A DNA stretch of 44,546 nucleotides from Lingula anatina. Lineage: Eukaryota > Brachiopoda > Lingulata > Lingulida > Lingulidae. Under the pieces are notes generated by a model. The model worked only from the letters and a program-made list of their open reading frames with translations. It made no database searches and was not told the origin of the DNA. Shown piece after piece: positions 1 to 12,300 of this stretch. The stretch lies in NCBI RefSeq assembly GCF_001039355.2, contig NW_019776079.1:1188513-1233058 (forward strand). The letters run 5' to 3'. How positions within the stretch are numbered: the stretch's first letter is position 1; each line of letters begins with the position of its first letter. The position numbers and the translations under genes are program-made.

Positions 1-26
1 TAAACTGTTCCTGATTGTCATTTCAG

Positions 27-1112
27 CTCCAAGTGCCTGTATGGCTTGGTGCCGATGTACTAATAGGACCTAACTCGGATAAATCTCCAACAATTAATGC
101 CACAGAATTCTTTAAACTATGCAATGAAAAGTTCCCCTATTCTACCCTGTTGCTGGGCTGGACTTCAGTACCCCCAGAGGGGAACCCCAACAAAAGGGGA
201 TACAAGTGGGCAGATGTAATTGAGATGCATGACCTAATCACTTCACATGATCTGCACAACCCTGTTGCAATTTCCATCAGAAGCGTGCTTACACAACACT
301 CAGTGCCACAGATACGCTGGCTCAGCGACACCACAGACTCTTATCTCTATGTTTGGGATGATATAATGGACAGTACCCCATTGCTGGACATCCTATATAT
401 ACGATATTTACTTCCTCGTTCAGATGTATATTACCATGTGTCAGAAAGACATAAGGAATATTTTCCTAAACACAGGGAGAGACCAGGTGGGTACTTGGAC
501 AAAGCTACACTGCAGAGAGCTCACAGACGCCTGTATTCTGAGGAATGGAAACAGTTTAATTATGGAACAAACTCCAGATTACTGCTGGGTACAGGATCTG
601 CTGTTATGTCTGGGGAGAAGGCACTTTTAGTTCGTAAATTAAATACTGTGATAACCTCTACAAGTCCAGCGAGTATAACTGGAGTGGTTTACTTTGAACC
701 AAGAGGAACTACAAAGACGGGTCCGGAGGATGGTCTGGAAATCTTCTTACGCACAAAAAACCCAGATGATTTGCATAAACTTAGAGCAGTTAAATGCTTC
801 ATAGGAACACAAGGAGCTATTAGTATTAAAACACATAATATGGTCAACATAGACCTCAAAGCTGAAGGGAAAGTCACACCCAGCTATGTGGGAACCTGCT
901 ACAGATTTGTGATCCTAGACTCTGGAAATACCATTTCTATCCACGTAAAAGTTCCCCCAGATTGTAATAAAATATTGAGCAATGAAGAATCAGATAGGAC
1001 AACAGTTCTTCTTCAGACATCAAATAAAGTGTCTGAGGATGACTATAAGATAGTGGTCAGGACTAATACTCTGAATGTGTATGGCATCGTGGAAGAATTA
1101 ATAATCCAGTAG
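27..1112 (+). CDS. FAM151/menorin-family (DUF2181) protein, terminal exon (5' part missing)
   Basis: The exon starts after a pyrimidine-rich acceptor ending in AG at 25-26 and runs 361 codons to TAG at 1110-1112; the upstream exons lie left of the window. The first about 160 residues look like the FAM151/DUF2181 domain: the start PVWLGADVLIGPN matches the family's 'WLNAD..PGPN' motif, and LLLGWTS, EMHDLI, IRWLSDTTD, YLYVWD and LDILYIRYLLPRSDVYY follow in family order. The family is related to the PLC-like phosphodiesterase fold. In worms menorin acts in dendrite patterning; in vertebrates FAM151B is needed for photoreceptors. The second half (about residues 170-361) is beta-rich and I recognise no named domain in it. 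Its last about 70 codons recur at 3393-3615 because of an assembly duplication. AATAAA at 1852-1857 is a possible poly(A) signal. Family assignment is from memory of motifs; A/B paralogy is undecided. Confidence 0.82.
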   Translation, partial: LQVPVWLGADVLIGPNSDKSPTINATEFFKLCNEKFPYSTLLLGWTSVPPEGNPNKRGYKWADVIEMHDLITSHDLHNPVAISIRSVLTQHSVPQIRWLSDTTDSYLYVWDDIMDSTPLLDILYIRYLLPRSDVYYHVSERHKEYFPKHRERPGGYLDKATLQRAHRRLYSEEWKQFNYGTNSRLLLGTGSAVMSGEKALLVRKLNTVITSTSPASITGVVYFEPRGTTKTGPEDGLEIFLRTKNPDDLHKLRAVKCFIGTQGAISIKTHNMVNIDLKAEGKVTPSYVGTCYRFVILDSGNTISIHVKVPPDCNKILSNEESDRTTVLLQTSNKVSEDDYKIVVRTNTLNVYGIVEELIIQ

Positions 1113-3377
1113 TCACACACCATACATTTGAATTGACATTGGTATGTGACAGTGCACAATAGTTACACTGTAATGTGAAATACAAAAATGAAAAAATAAC
1201 ATACTCATTTTTGAGTGGTATTTTTTTATCAATTTCTTCTTAAATTTTGACAATGTAATATTGAAGATTTCCCAGTTTTAGAAGTCTTCTTTTAATATTT
1301 TGTACCTTTTTAGAATTTCTATATTTTTTTGTAATATTTGAAAGATTTTTTTTTTCAAATATCTAGTATCAGATTGAGAGAGGAATTCTTTCAAACAAGG
1401 CATTTTACTGAAGTCAAGTACATAGTGCTTATGTGAAAAACATTAAGTAAAGCTAACACATACGGTTAACCCCCTTAGATTTTTCAACTTAAAAGTTAAC
1501 CAAAAATAGTTTGTGATTTATTGATGTATTATAGAAAAAAATTATTTGTGTGTGGTTGAATCCATTCTTTGTTTTTCTGATTGACTAACTTTGTGATACA
1601 TTAATTTTTGTTTTACTTCATATAAATTGTAACTTAAGTTTGAGCCTGCATTTTATTCCCATATATTCCCATTGGCGCAAATGTTTCTTATTGAGGTGTA
1701 TTGTGTTGCTGTTTTTTTATACTGCATTATAAAGCAATTTATTGTTGACAATTTACCATTTTACATTCCTTAAAAACTGTTCAAAACATCATACACAAGT
1801 ACTATAACTGAGTTCAAATCCGCATTTTTATTAACTTGTTATACAGGGTTAAATAAACTTACACGTTTTCATATTCTTCACCAATTTGTGTCATGTTATT
1901 CAGTCCTGAGTTTCAGACACAACTGGCAACTCGGATCCTTTCCATCAGCTTGTACATTTTTGGGAACTGCTCATAGTAGTAACTAGAGAACCCAGCTACC
2001 CAGTGGTTTCTGAAACGTTCGGTGCAGCCTATCTTAACAATGAGGTATCGAAATTTTGTTTAGAACCACATATGCAAGTCACTTTCAAGTCATGTCAAAA
2101 TCTCAAGGTATTTAGCACGGTCCGTACTCATTTCCCTGAAATGTTTAGAAACGGGAATGTTATGACAAATTCACCAAAATACCAGTTTCAAAAAATTTAC
2201 CAGGTCTGTCAACTTGAGAGCAATGATGTGCCACCGTCTGCTTCTCTAACGCATTTCCCTTAAATTAGTGAAATCAATCCGCTGTGTTATTTATCTGGTG
2301 AAGTCAGTGTAAGGTAGTTAGTTCCTCTATCAAAAGTTATTTTCATCGAAAATTATTGAAGTCCTGTATATAAAGATTGTATTCAACCCTTAGTTACCCA
2401 AAGAAGCTAATCGGTGAACAAAGAACTATTTGTCATCTGCGGATGTATATTCCTCACTAAGTGGTGCGTCAGGTGTAAACAATCAGCCGGTGCGAGCATG
2501 GAGTAACTATGCGAATAAGTGCCCAGGTTTGTAGGAGGATTATTCTTAAACGTAACTTGTCCGATACGAAATTTTATGTTACATTATCGGATCTTACGTT
2601 TTTAAATGTTACTTTTGTAGGTGATACGCTCCCGGGCTAAGGGTGCGCCACAGACCCTTCAGTATTTGGACTTGTCAAACTTGGAACTTGGTAAGTTAAT
2701 TTGTTGGGTGTCAAAGCTAATCCTCAGTAACACGGTACAACTGCTGTGTATTTTGGAACCCCACTCAGAGGGTAGGTTTAATGTATCAAGCACCAAAATA
2801 CAACATCAATTTAGGGCAGATGACAGACATTTATAAACGAGCCCATGTTGGTAAAATCATTACTACATGTAATATACAAAACCCAATAGTAAATGATATT
2901 ATAATGGAAACTTCAGGTAGCTGTGGTTTTTCTACCTGATCATTATTAGCATTGTTGTTAATTTATTTTTATATTTAGATGTACACTTGCAAAGATTGGA
3001 TATATTTACCTCTAGAGACATTCATTTTGCCAAACCTTTATTATTTTTATTATGCTATATATGCTTATATATAGTAACTGAAAGCCTTAGGAAAGTACAA
3101 ATTGACATTTAATTACTTGTTGCTCAACTTTTCAAAATTTTGTCTTTGGTTTGTGACAAGGTTTGTCTGAGAAATTTCTTACTTGTCTTTCTTACTTCAG
3201 TGTGTTAACAAGCAAACTTTTTTTTTTGGGGGGGGAGGGGTAAAGGAGCAATAAAATGGTATATGGTAAAAGGGGAGTGGAGTGGCATTGATAATTGATA
3301 GGTGTTCTGTTAAAGCATGCAGTAGTTCATGTGTCTTGTCAAAAAAAAAAAAAAAGGTATATCTCAAATGCTTAATT
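891..3377. repeat. Direct duplication A, left copy (contig-end overlap)
   Basis: This stretch repeats at 3393-5876 with scattered substitutions and small indels. One example is a 14-nt block of the left copy, near 2285-2300, that is absent from the right copy. It begins inside the FAM151 exon and ends at '..aaatgcttaatt'. The 14 bases 3378-3391 that follow do not match the other copy and abut the single N at 3392. Exons 1 and 2 of the LRR gene lie inside both copies. Confidence 0.93.
1113..2508. other. Intergenic region: FAM151 3' flank and presumed promoter side of the LRR gene
   Basis: AT-rich sequence between the FAM151 stop and the proposed LRR start. It holds a candidate poly(A) signal (1852-1857) and short chance frames. 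An 86-codon frame at 2003-2263 has no recognisable domain; its copy at 4571-4762 is shorter because the upstream start is interrupted. Spacing between the two genes is only about 1.4 kb, so any LRR-gene promoter should be here. I see no clear TATA box or CpG-rich block. Confidence 0.5.
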
Positions 3378-6300
3378 CTATTTCGTTTCTANGGGGACCT
3401 GCTACAGATTTGTGATCCTAGACTCTGGAAATACCATTTCTATCCACGTAAAAGTTCCCCCAGATTGTAATAAAATATTGAGCAATGAAGAATCAGATAG
3501 GACAACAGTTCTTCTTCAGACATCAAATAAAGTGTCTGAGGATGACTATAAGATGGTGGTCAGGACTAATACTCTGAATGTGTATGGCATCGTGGAAGAA
3601 TTAATAATCCAGTAGTCACACACCATACATTTGAATTGACATTGGTATGTGACAGTGCACAATAGTTGCACTGTAATGTGAAATACAAAAATGAAATAAT
3701 AACATACTCATTTTTGAGTGGTATTTTTTTATCAATTTCTTCTTAAATTTTGACAATGTAATATTGAAGATTTCCCAGTTTTAGAAGTCTTCTTTTAATA
3801 TTTTGTACCTTTTTAGAATTTCTATATGTTTGTGTAATATTTGAAAGATTTTTTCAAATATCTAGTATCAGATTGAGAGAGGAATTCGTTCAAACAAGGC
3901 ATTTTACTGAAGTCAAGTACATAGTGCTTATGCGAAAAACATTAAGTAAAGTTAACACATACAGTTAACCCCCTTAGATTTTGCAACTTAAAAGTTAACC
4001 AAAAATAGTTTGTGATTTATTGATGTATTATAGAAAAAAATTATTTGTGTGTGGTTGAATCCATTCTTTGTTTTTCTGATTGACTAACTTTGTGATACAT
4101 TTATTTTTGTTTTACTTCATATAAATTGTAACTTAAGTTTGAGCCTGCATTTTATTCTCATATATTCCCATTGGCGCAAATGTCTCTTATTGAGGTGTAT
4201 TGTGTTGCTGTTTTTTTATACTGCATTATAAAGCAATTTATTGTTGACAATTTACCATTTTACATTCCTTAAAAACTGTTCAAAACATCATACACAAGTA
4301 CTATAACTGAGTTCAAATCCGCATTTTTATTAACTTGTTATTCAGGGTTAAATAAACTTACACGTTTTCATATTCTTCACCAATTTGTGTCATGTTATTC
4401 AGTCCTGAGTTTCAGACACAACTGGCAACTCGGATCCTTTCCATCAGCTTGTACATTTTTGGGAACTGCTCATAGTAGTAACTAGAGAACCCAGTTACCC
4501 AGTGGTTTCTGAAACTTTCGGTGCAGCCTATTTTAAAAATGAGGTATCGAAATTTTGTTGAGAACCACATATGCAAGTCACTTTCAAGTCATGTCAAAAT
4601 CTCAAGGTATTTAGCACGGTCCGTGCTCATTTCCCTGAAATGTTTAGAAACGGGAATGTTATGACAAATTCACCAAAATACCAGTTTCAAAAAATTTACC
4701 AGGTCTGTCAACTTGAGAGCAATGATGTGCCACCGTCTGCTTCTCTAACGCATTTCCCTTAAATTAGTGAAATCAATCCGCTGTGAAGTCAGTGTAAGGT
4801 AGTTAGTTCCTCTATCAAAAGTTATTTTCATCGAAAATTATTGAAGTCCTGTATATAAAGATTGTATTCAACCCTTAGTTACCCAAAGAAGCTAATCGGT
4901 GTACAAAGAACTATTTGTCATCTGCGGATGTATATTCCTCACTAAGTGGTGCGTCAGGTGTAAACAATCAGCCGGTGCGAGCATGGAGTAACTATGCGAA
5001 TAAGTGCCCAGGTTTGTAGGAGGATTATTCTTAAACGTAACTTGTCCGATACGAAATTTTATGTTACATTATCGGATCTTACGTTTTTAAATGTTACTTT
5101 TGTAGGTGATACGCTCCCGGGCTAAGGGTGCGCCACAGACCCTTCAGTATTTGGACTTGTCAAACTTGGAACTTGGTAAGTTAATTTGTTGGGTGTCAAA
5201 GCTAATCCTCAGTAACACGGTACATCTGCTGTGTATTTTGGAACCCCACTCAGAGGGTAGGTTTAATGTATCAAGTACCAAAATACAACATCAATTTAGG
5301 GCAGATGACAGACATTTATAAACGAGCCCATGTTGGTAAAATCATTACTACATGTAATATACAAAACCCAATAGTAAATGATATTATAATGGAAACTTCA
5401 GGTAGCTGTGGTTTTTCTACCTGATCATTATTAGCATTGTTGTTAATTTATTTTTATATTTAGATGTACAGTTGCAAAGATTAGATTTATTTACCTCTAG
5501 AGACATTCATTTTGCCAAACCTTTATTATTTTTATTATGCTATATATGCTTATATATAGTAACTGAAAGCCTTAGGAAAGTACAAATTGACATTTAATTA
5601 TTTGTTGGACTTGCCCAACTTTTCAAAATTTTGTCTTTGGTTTGTGACAAGGTTTGTCTGAGAAATTTCTTACTTGCCTTTCTTACGTCAGTGTGTTAAT
5701 AAGCAAACTTTTTTGGGGGGATAAGGGGAGGGGAAAAGGGGCAATAAAATGGTATATGGTACAAGGGGAGTGGAGTGGCATTGATAATTGATAGGTGTTC
5801 TGTTAAAGCATGCAGTAGTACATGTGTCTTGTCAAAAAAAAAAAAAAAAAAAAAGGTATATCTCAAATGCTTAATTAAACTTTCTTCATAATTATTTTCA
5901 AAAGGTACTCCAATTTAATTACTCTGAGTAGTTGAAGTTCAAAACACAAATTTGAAAGATATGATGACATTGACGTTATAATTTTGATGAATTTCTTTTT
6001 TCAGTATGGAACCAAGTTTTTGCATAAGCAGTTGGTGACGGTCTCATTTCAATCACTCACGTGCCACCCCTTTGTTTTTTTACTACCAAATTACAGTTAT
6101 TTCTAAATTTATTTAGATTATTTGAATATGTTTCGAAATAAAACTTTCCTGAACAAACTCAAATTTTACTGCATTTTCATTCTTCTTAATTGCCAGACAT
6201 ATAGAACAGTACTTTTTTGGCAGATGTACCTATTTTTGCATGACACAAGTAACCAGGGTTCAATAATGATTCCAAAATGAAATCAAGCTTTGTAATCCTT

Positions 6301-9300
6301 TACTGAATGATACATACATCTGTATATAATGCATTCTAATTTTTGTCTTTCTCTTCAAGCACTGCTGGGGGTATAAATGGAAACTAAGGTTATCATTTAA
6401 CTCAACTTTTTAATCAAGTTGCAGGGCTAAGCTATCTGTGCAGTGTGGCTGTTCAAGCAAGTTAGATAAGATTTGATTTATACTGCATTTTATTTTCAGT
6501 GGCTATTGAAAAGATAGACCATTGTGCTAAACTGCACACTCTAATATTACAAGGCAACAACATTGACACTGTGAGTAATTTGTCTAACTGTCAGCAGCTA
6601 TGGAAATTAGACCTTAGTAATAACCAGGTAAGGGCTCTAAAACTTAAAAAAATATATGGACTTTAGACTGTTTGTTATTGAATCGCAGCAAGTTTGATTA
6701 TAAGTTTGATTTCAAATGATTATAAATTCATTTTTTTCAGTGCAGTTAATAATACGATAACTTAACCACTTGTTAATTATGCTTAGAGTGGATTTTTTTT
6801 GTGAGAGCTAAGATATGTCTCTCAAGTAAACAGTATACAATGAAAATTTCTCCCCATAATTCTTCTGCTCTGAAAATAAAGTTTTTATTAAAATGAATGT
6901 ACATCACCTGTTTCAGATCAGAAATCTTGAGGGACTGGACCGTTTTATAGCTCTGGGTACTGTGGTGCTGACCAATAATAACTTGACCTGGGCTGAGCTG
7001 GGAAAGCTGCAACATATACACATTATAGATCTCAGCTTACAGGGAAACCCACAGCTAGAGAAGGACCCTTATTGTGAGTTTTGATCTACTTTTTTTGTGC
7101 TGTAAAATATACAATAAAGATAAAGGAATAACACATAATAAAATGCTTTTTAGGTTACAGTTTACAAGTTTAATTTGAGACTCCATACATAGGTATGAGT
7201 ATATTGGATGGCAGTAAGTCTTATTATAAAAAAATCACTACTTATTTTGTGATTATTGATTCAGAGTGAAAAAAATGGACTACATTTGAGAATAAGAAAG
7301 AAAAACAAAATGAATACATTCATACAAATGATTTTTTTCAACAAAACGTTGTGTTATGCTTTATATGCACAATGGCAGAGGCATCATTCATAATTCTCAC
7401 TAAAACTCGTCACTTATTGTACCACCAGCGTTAGCGCTGGCGGTACACATGGTTTTAGTCCCGACCAGATCGTTCCGCCGGCTCCGCCAGCTCCAACAAG
7501 TTACCGTTACCGCTTCTCCTCCTAGTTTCATCTTTGTTTTGTACCTATGTACAGTAAAGGTAACACAGCCTCCTAGCACCTCATGTTGCAAAAAGATATT
7601 GGTATTAACGGCTATTCAACACTTTCAAAGGGCTCTTTTTGCCATTAAGTACTTTGAAAATGCTTCATAGTGTCTGACTTAGGGCTTAGAAATGCATGGG
7701 TAAACCCCATAACTTCCATAAGTGATAGTAATTGAAAGCCACTTCTAAAGAAGTTGATTGATTATGCATCGTTNAAACTTTCTTCATAATTATTTTCAAA
7801 AGGTAATCCAATTTAATTACTCTGAGTAGTTGAAGTTCAAAATACAAATTTGAAAGATATGATGACATTGACGTTATAATTTTGATGAATTTCTTTTTTC
7901 AGTATGGAACCAAGTTTTTGCATAAGCACATAGTTGGTGACGGTCTCATTTAAATCACTCACGTGCCACCCCTTTGTTTTTTTACTACCAAATTACAGTT
8001 ATTTCTAAATTTATTTAGATTATTTGAATGTGTTTCGAAATAAAACTTTCCTGAACAAACTCAAATTTTACTGCATTTTCATTCATCTTAATTGCCAGAC
8101 ATATAGAACAGTACTTTTTTTGGCAGATGTACCTATTTTTGCATGACACAAGTAACCAGGGTTCAATAATGATTCCAAAATGAAATCAAGCTTTGTAATC
8201 CTTTACTGAATGATATGTACATCTGTATATAATACATTCTAATTTTTGTCTTTCTCTTCAAGCACTGCTGGGGGTATAAATGGAAACTAAGGTTATCATT
8301 TAACTCAACTTTTTAATCAAGTTGCAGGGCTAAGCTATCTGTGCAGTGTGGTTGTTCAAGCAAGTTAGATAAGATTTGATTTATACTGCATTTTATTTTC
8401 AGTGGCTATTGAAAAGATAGATCATTGTGCTAAACTGCACACTCTAATATTACAAGGCAACAACATTGACACTGTGAGTAATTTGTCTAACTGTCAGCAG
8501 CTATGGAAATTAGACCTTAGTAATAACCAGGTAAGGGCTCTAAAACTTAAAAAAATATATGGTCTTTAGACTGTTTGTTATTGAAACGCAGCAAGTTTGA
8601 TGTGTATTCTGCTGGTGTATACATTTCAAATGATTATAAATTCATTTATTTCAGTGCAGTTAATAATACGATAACTTAACCACTTGTTAATTATGCTTAG
8701 AGTGGATTTTTTTTTGTGAAAGTTAAGATATGTCTCTCAAGTAAACAGTATACAATGAAAATTGCTCCCCATAATTCCTCTGCTGTGAAAATAAAGTTTT
8801 TATTAAAATGAATGTACATCACCTGTTTCAGATCAGAAATCTTGAGGGACTGTTTTTAGACAGTCTTTAGACTGTTTGTTATTGAAACGCAGCAAGTTTG
8901 ATGTGTATTCTGCTGGTGTATACATTTCAAATGATTATAAATTCATTTATTTCAGTGCAGTTAATAATACGATAACTTAACCACTTGTTAATTATGCTTA
9001 GAGTGGATTTTTTTTTGTGAAAGTTAAGATATGTCTCTCAAGTAAACAGTATACAATGAAAATTGCTCCCCATAATTCCTCTGCTGTGAAAATAAAGTTT
9101 TTATTAAAATGAATGTACATCACCTGTTTCAGATCAGAAATCTTGAGGGACTGGACCGCTTTATAGCTCTGGGTACTGTGGTGCTGACCAATAATAACTT
9201 GACCTGGGCTGAGCTGGGAAAGCTACAACATATACACATTATAGATCTCAGCTTACAGGGAAACCCTCAGCTAGAGAAGGATCCTTATTGTGAGTTTTGA

Positions 9301-12300
9301 TCTACTTTTTTCTATGCTGTAAAATATACAATAAAGATAAAGGAATAAGACATAATAAAATGCTTTTTGGGTTACAGTAAGTTAAGTTTGAGACTCCATA
9401 CATAGGTATGAGTATATTGGATCGCAGTAAGTCTTATTATAAAAAAAGATCACTACTAATTTTGTGATTATTGATTCAGAGTGAAAAAAATGGACTACAT
9501 TTGAGAATAAGAAAGAAAAACAAAATTAATACATTCATACAAATGATTTTTTTCAACAAAGCGTTGTGTTATGCTTTATATGCACAATGGCAGAGGCATC
9601 ATTCATAATTCTCACTGTAACTCGTCACTTATTTCAACATTGTTTTGTACCTATGTACAGTAAAGGTAACACAGCCTCCTAGCACCTCATGTTGCAAAAA
9701 GATATTGGTATTAACGGCTATTCAACACTTTCAAAGGGCTCTTTTTGCCATTAAGTACTTTGAAAATGCTTCATAGTGTCTGACTTAGGGCTTAGAAATG
9801 CATGGGTAAACCCCATAACTTCCATAAGTGATAGTAATTGAAAGCCACTTCTAAAGAAGTTGATTGATTATGCATCGCTGTGCTTGTATTTGTTATCAAA
9901 TTGATTGCCAGTTGATTGCAATGCAAGAGACATGGTTGAATGGTTTCTATGCAAGGGCATATGCCAAAGCACTTCTCTGATTCTTCTTTTGTTGTTAAGC
10001 TCATTTCCTGGCACTAAAATGTGAAAAGCTTTTTCTATTTCATGATTTATTCATAAATTTCCTCTGCAGATCGCATTCATGTGATAGATTGTTTGCCTAA
10101 TGTATGGATGCTAGATGGGAGAATCATTACATGTAAGTATTTAAATATTTTTCAATTGCAATATTATTATTATTATTATTATTATTATATTAGTTTTATT
10201 TATGTACCATTATCTTTCTCCTCCAGATTTTGATTTAATAATGGCTTCAATTTTATCTAAAATTAGGAATTCAAAGCTAAAAACTGTAGTGATCAGTTGA
10301 TATCAGGAAATTTGGACGATTTGTTTAGATTGTACTTAAGAATTAATTTCTGTGGAACAAGCTTTGTTTGATAGTGCAGGCACGCAGGTGGAATGTTTCA
10401 TACAAGAGACTTTCCCTGTCTGGAACATCTTCAAATTTAAAACAAATAGATAAACTCTTCATTTGTAGGGGTAGTGTGTCTCATCATTTTTCAACTTGTG
10501 GATTGAAGCCTGAAAGATTTTTAGAAAGTATCCCAAAGGTCAACCTGGACTCAAAATTATTAGGCCTACCTCCCAAATCCAGGAATTTTAAAAACCTCTT
10601 CAGAAGCTGCTCAACATTAGAAAATGGGTGCCAGCATCCACTTGAAAAATGTTGTGCACCACTGCTCTTACCCACTCTATTGATTTCTAGTATTTTACCG
10701 TACGATTTGTCAATATTTGACACTCTATCAATATTAAGTCCAAACAAAATCATTTTATGAAGTAGAGTACAGAAGCAGGAGGGAGATTAAGAGTAAATAA
10801 ACAGTTTGACTGCTTGAAAGCTTCTGGATTAACTTTGATAAAAATCAACAGTGGTTGTCAGGGTTATGTAGACCTGCATATAGTCATTGCTGGATTTTAG
10901 GATATCAGCAGTCAGTAACAAACAAATCAATAAATCATGCCTTATGTTAGGAGAACTCCTTAATCTGTCTTGGTGCCTTAAATCTTTTAATTTGGCTCTC
11001 CGTAAACCACTTGATTCTTTGATAAGTAAGCTGTAAGTGCAATTCAAGAAAGTGCTAGTTGTTTACTCTGAGCTTGGTCCAAATCTCTAAAGATATTAAA
11101 AATGAAGCAAAAATAGCATGAAAATCTGATAATCGCTAGAGCTGATGTTTGCACAATTTCTGCCATTTTGAAATTATTGAATTTTCTCCTATAGTTCTTA
11201 AGTGAAAAGCAAATTTGTATCCATTGAGAAACTGTATTGAAATCTTTAAATTCTAAGTCATATGGATGTAAATGCACCATTTTTCATACCTCCTTTCACA
11301 AAACAAACAAGACTTGGTTCTTGTCCAAACAAGGGGTAAGCATAATGTACAAGGTGCACCAAGGCATTGTATTATGTTGAACTATGAATCAAACTGTCAG
11401 GACAAATGGTTTATTGTTTAAATGGCAAAGGTGTTAGATGAATGTATTTTTATTTTTCTTGAGAAGCTCTGTTTATTATAATAATAACCAAATTGTACTG
11501 ATGGGGTTTACATTTCAATTCTTGTTTTCTGTACATAGCAGGTTATCCTAACTCCTCTAAAATCCAAAATAATACAGCTTTCCTAACTTATAACACCTTG
11601 TTTTCTTTTCAACTGCACCAGAAAGATTTGAGCACTAGATAGTAAGACAAGGTTTGGGCAAAATGTCAGAGGTCAAAATGTGTTAGGGAATTCGTTGAAT
11701 AAATTTTGTTTTAATATGCTGCTTGAAGGTTGTAGAGAGCATGGGAATATGGTTGCATTTCACAAAAAATGAAAAAAATTTATACCATTTTATTTTTGTA
11801 TTATTATAAATTCTACTTTCAATGTAGCATTTATTTTTCAGTGAAATATTCATTGAAGCATATATATATTTGTATTTTTTACCTTTAGTCTTACTGGCAA
11901 GATATGTAGACCTACACTAGATATTCTGTAAATTCTTTTCTTTGATTTGACACTCTGTATTGACTCATTATTGCCTATAATTATTTTTTTCAGCTGCTGA
12001 GCGTCTGCAGGTGCAGCATTTTTTCCAAGACTCTGCTCTCACAGATCACCCTGTGGTAAGTTCTTTTTTTTTTTTTATTTTATTTTTTTTTTTTGCATGA
12101 TAGAAGAAAAACATTCTGTCATCTGTTCTATTATGAAAATTATTATAGATATTTGGAAAACTGTACCAGTTATTTTTAACTTTTTTAATTGATAGAAAGA
12201 AATCGATACAAGATATTTTTAAAGATAATTTTGCCATCTCAGAAAAAGAAAATAATGGCAAGTAACTAGCCTTACCTTATTTCCCAGAACTAAATTATGG

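Larger units (their letters stand above)
2509..10132 (+). other. LRR gene, N-terminal block: leucine-rich repeats and LRR cap (exons 1-5)
   Basis: Translated exons give LQYLDLSNLELVAIEKI, LHTLILQGNNIDTV, LWKLDLSNNQIRNLEGL, LGTVVLTNNNLTWAEL and IHIIDLSLQGNPQ. These are about five 20-23 residue repeats of the LxxLxLxxNxI type, spaced as in the sds22-like class. They are followed by DPYYRIHVIDCLPNVWMLDG, a typical LRR cap (NP...YR..vi..LP.l..LDg). The LRRs would form a short curved solenoid that binds a protein partner. Exon boundaries fall roughly once per one to two repeats. Residues are roughly 15-145 of the protein. Confidence 0.88.

Noticed and set aside
2003-2263. 86-codon frame between FAM151 and the LRR start
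   Set aside because: No recognisable domain, and the allelic copy lacks its upstream start; likely intergenic.
3412-3615. Second FAM151 gene or tandem paralogue
   Set aside because: Starts mid-exon right after an N with no acceptor and is near-identical to the end of the exon at 27-1112; an assembly duplicate.
7400-7670. Opposed frames of 63 and 73 codons across the GC-rich insertion
   Set aside because: No motifs; absent from the allelic copy; GC-rich insert simply lacks stops.
10368-10760. 130-codon plus frame and 89-codon antisense frame in LRR intron 5
   Set aside because: No domain, no splice link to neighbouring exons, and each strand mirrors the other's openness.
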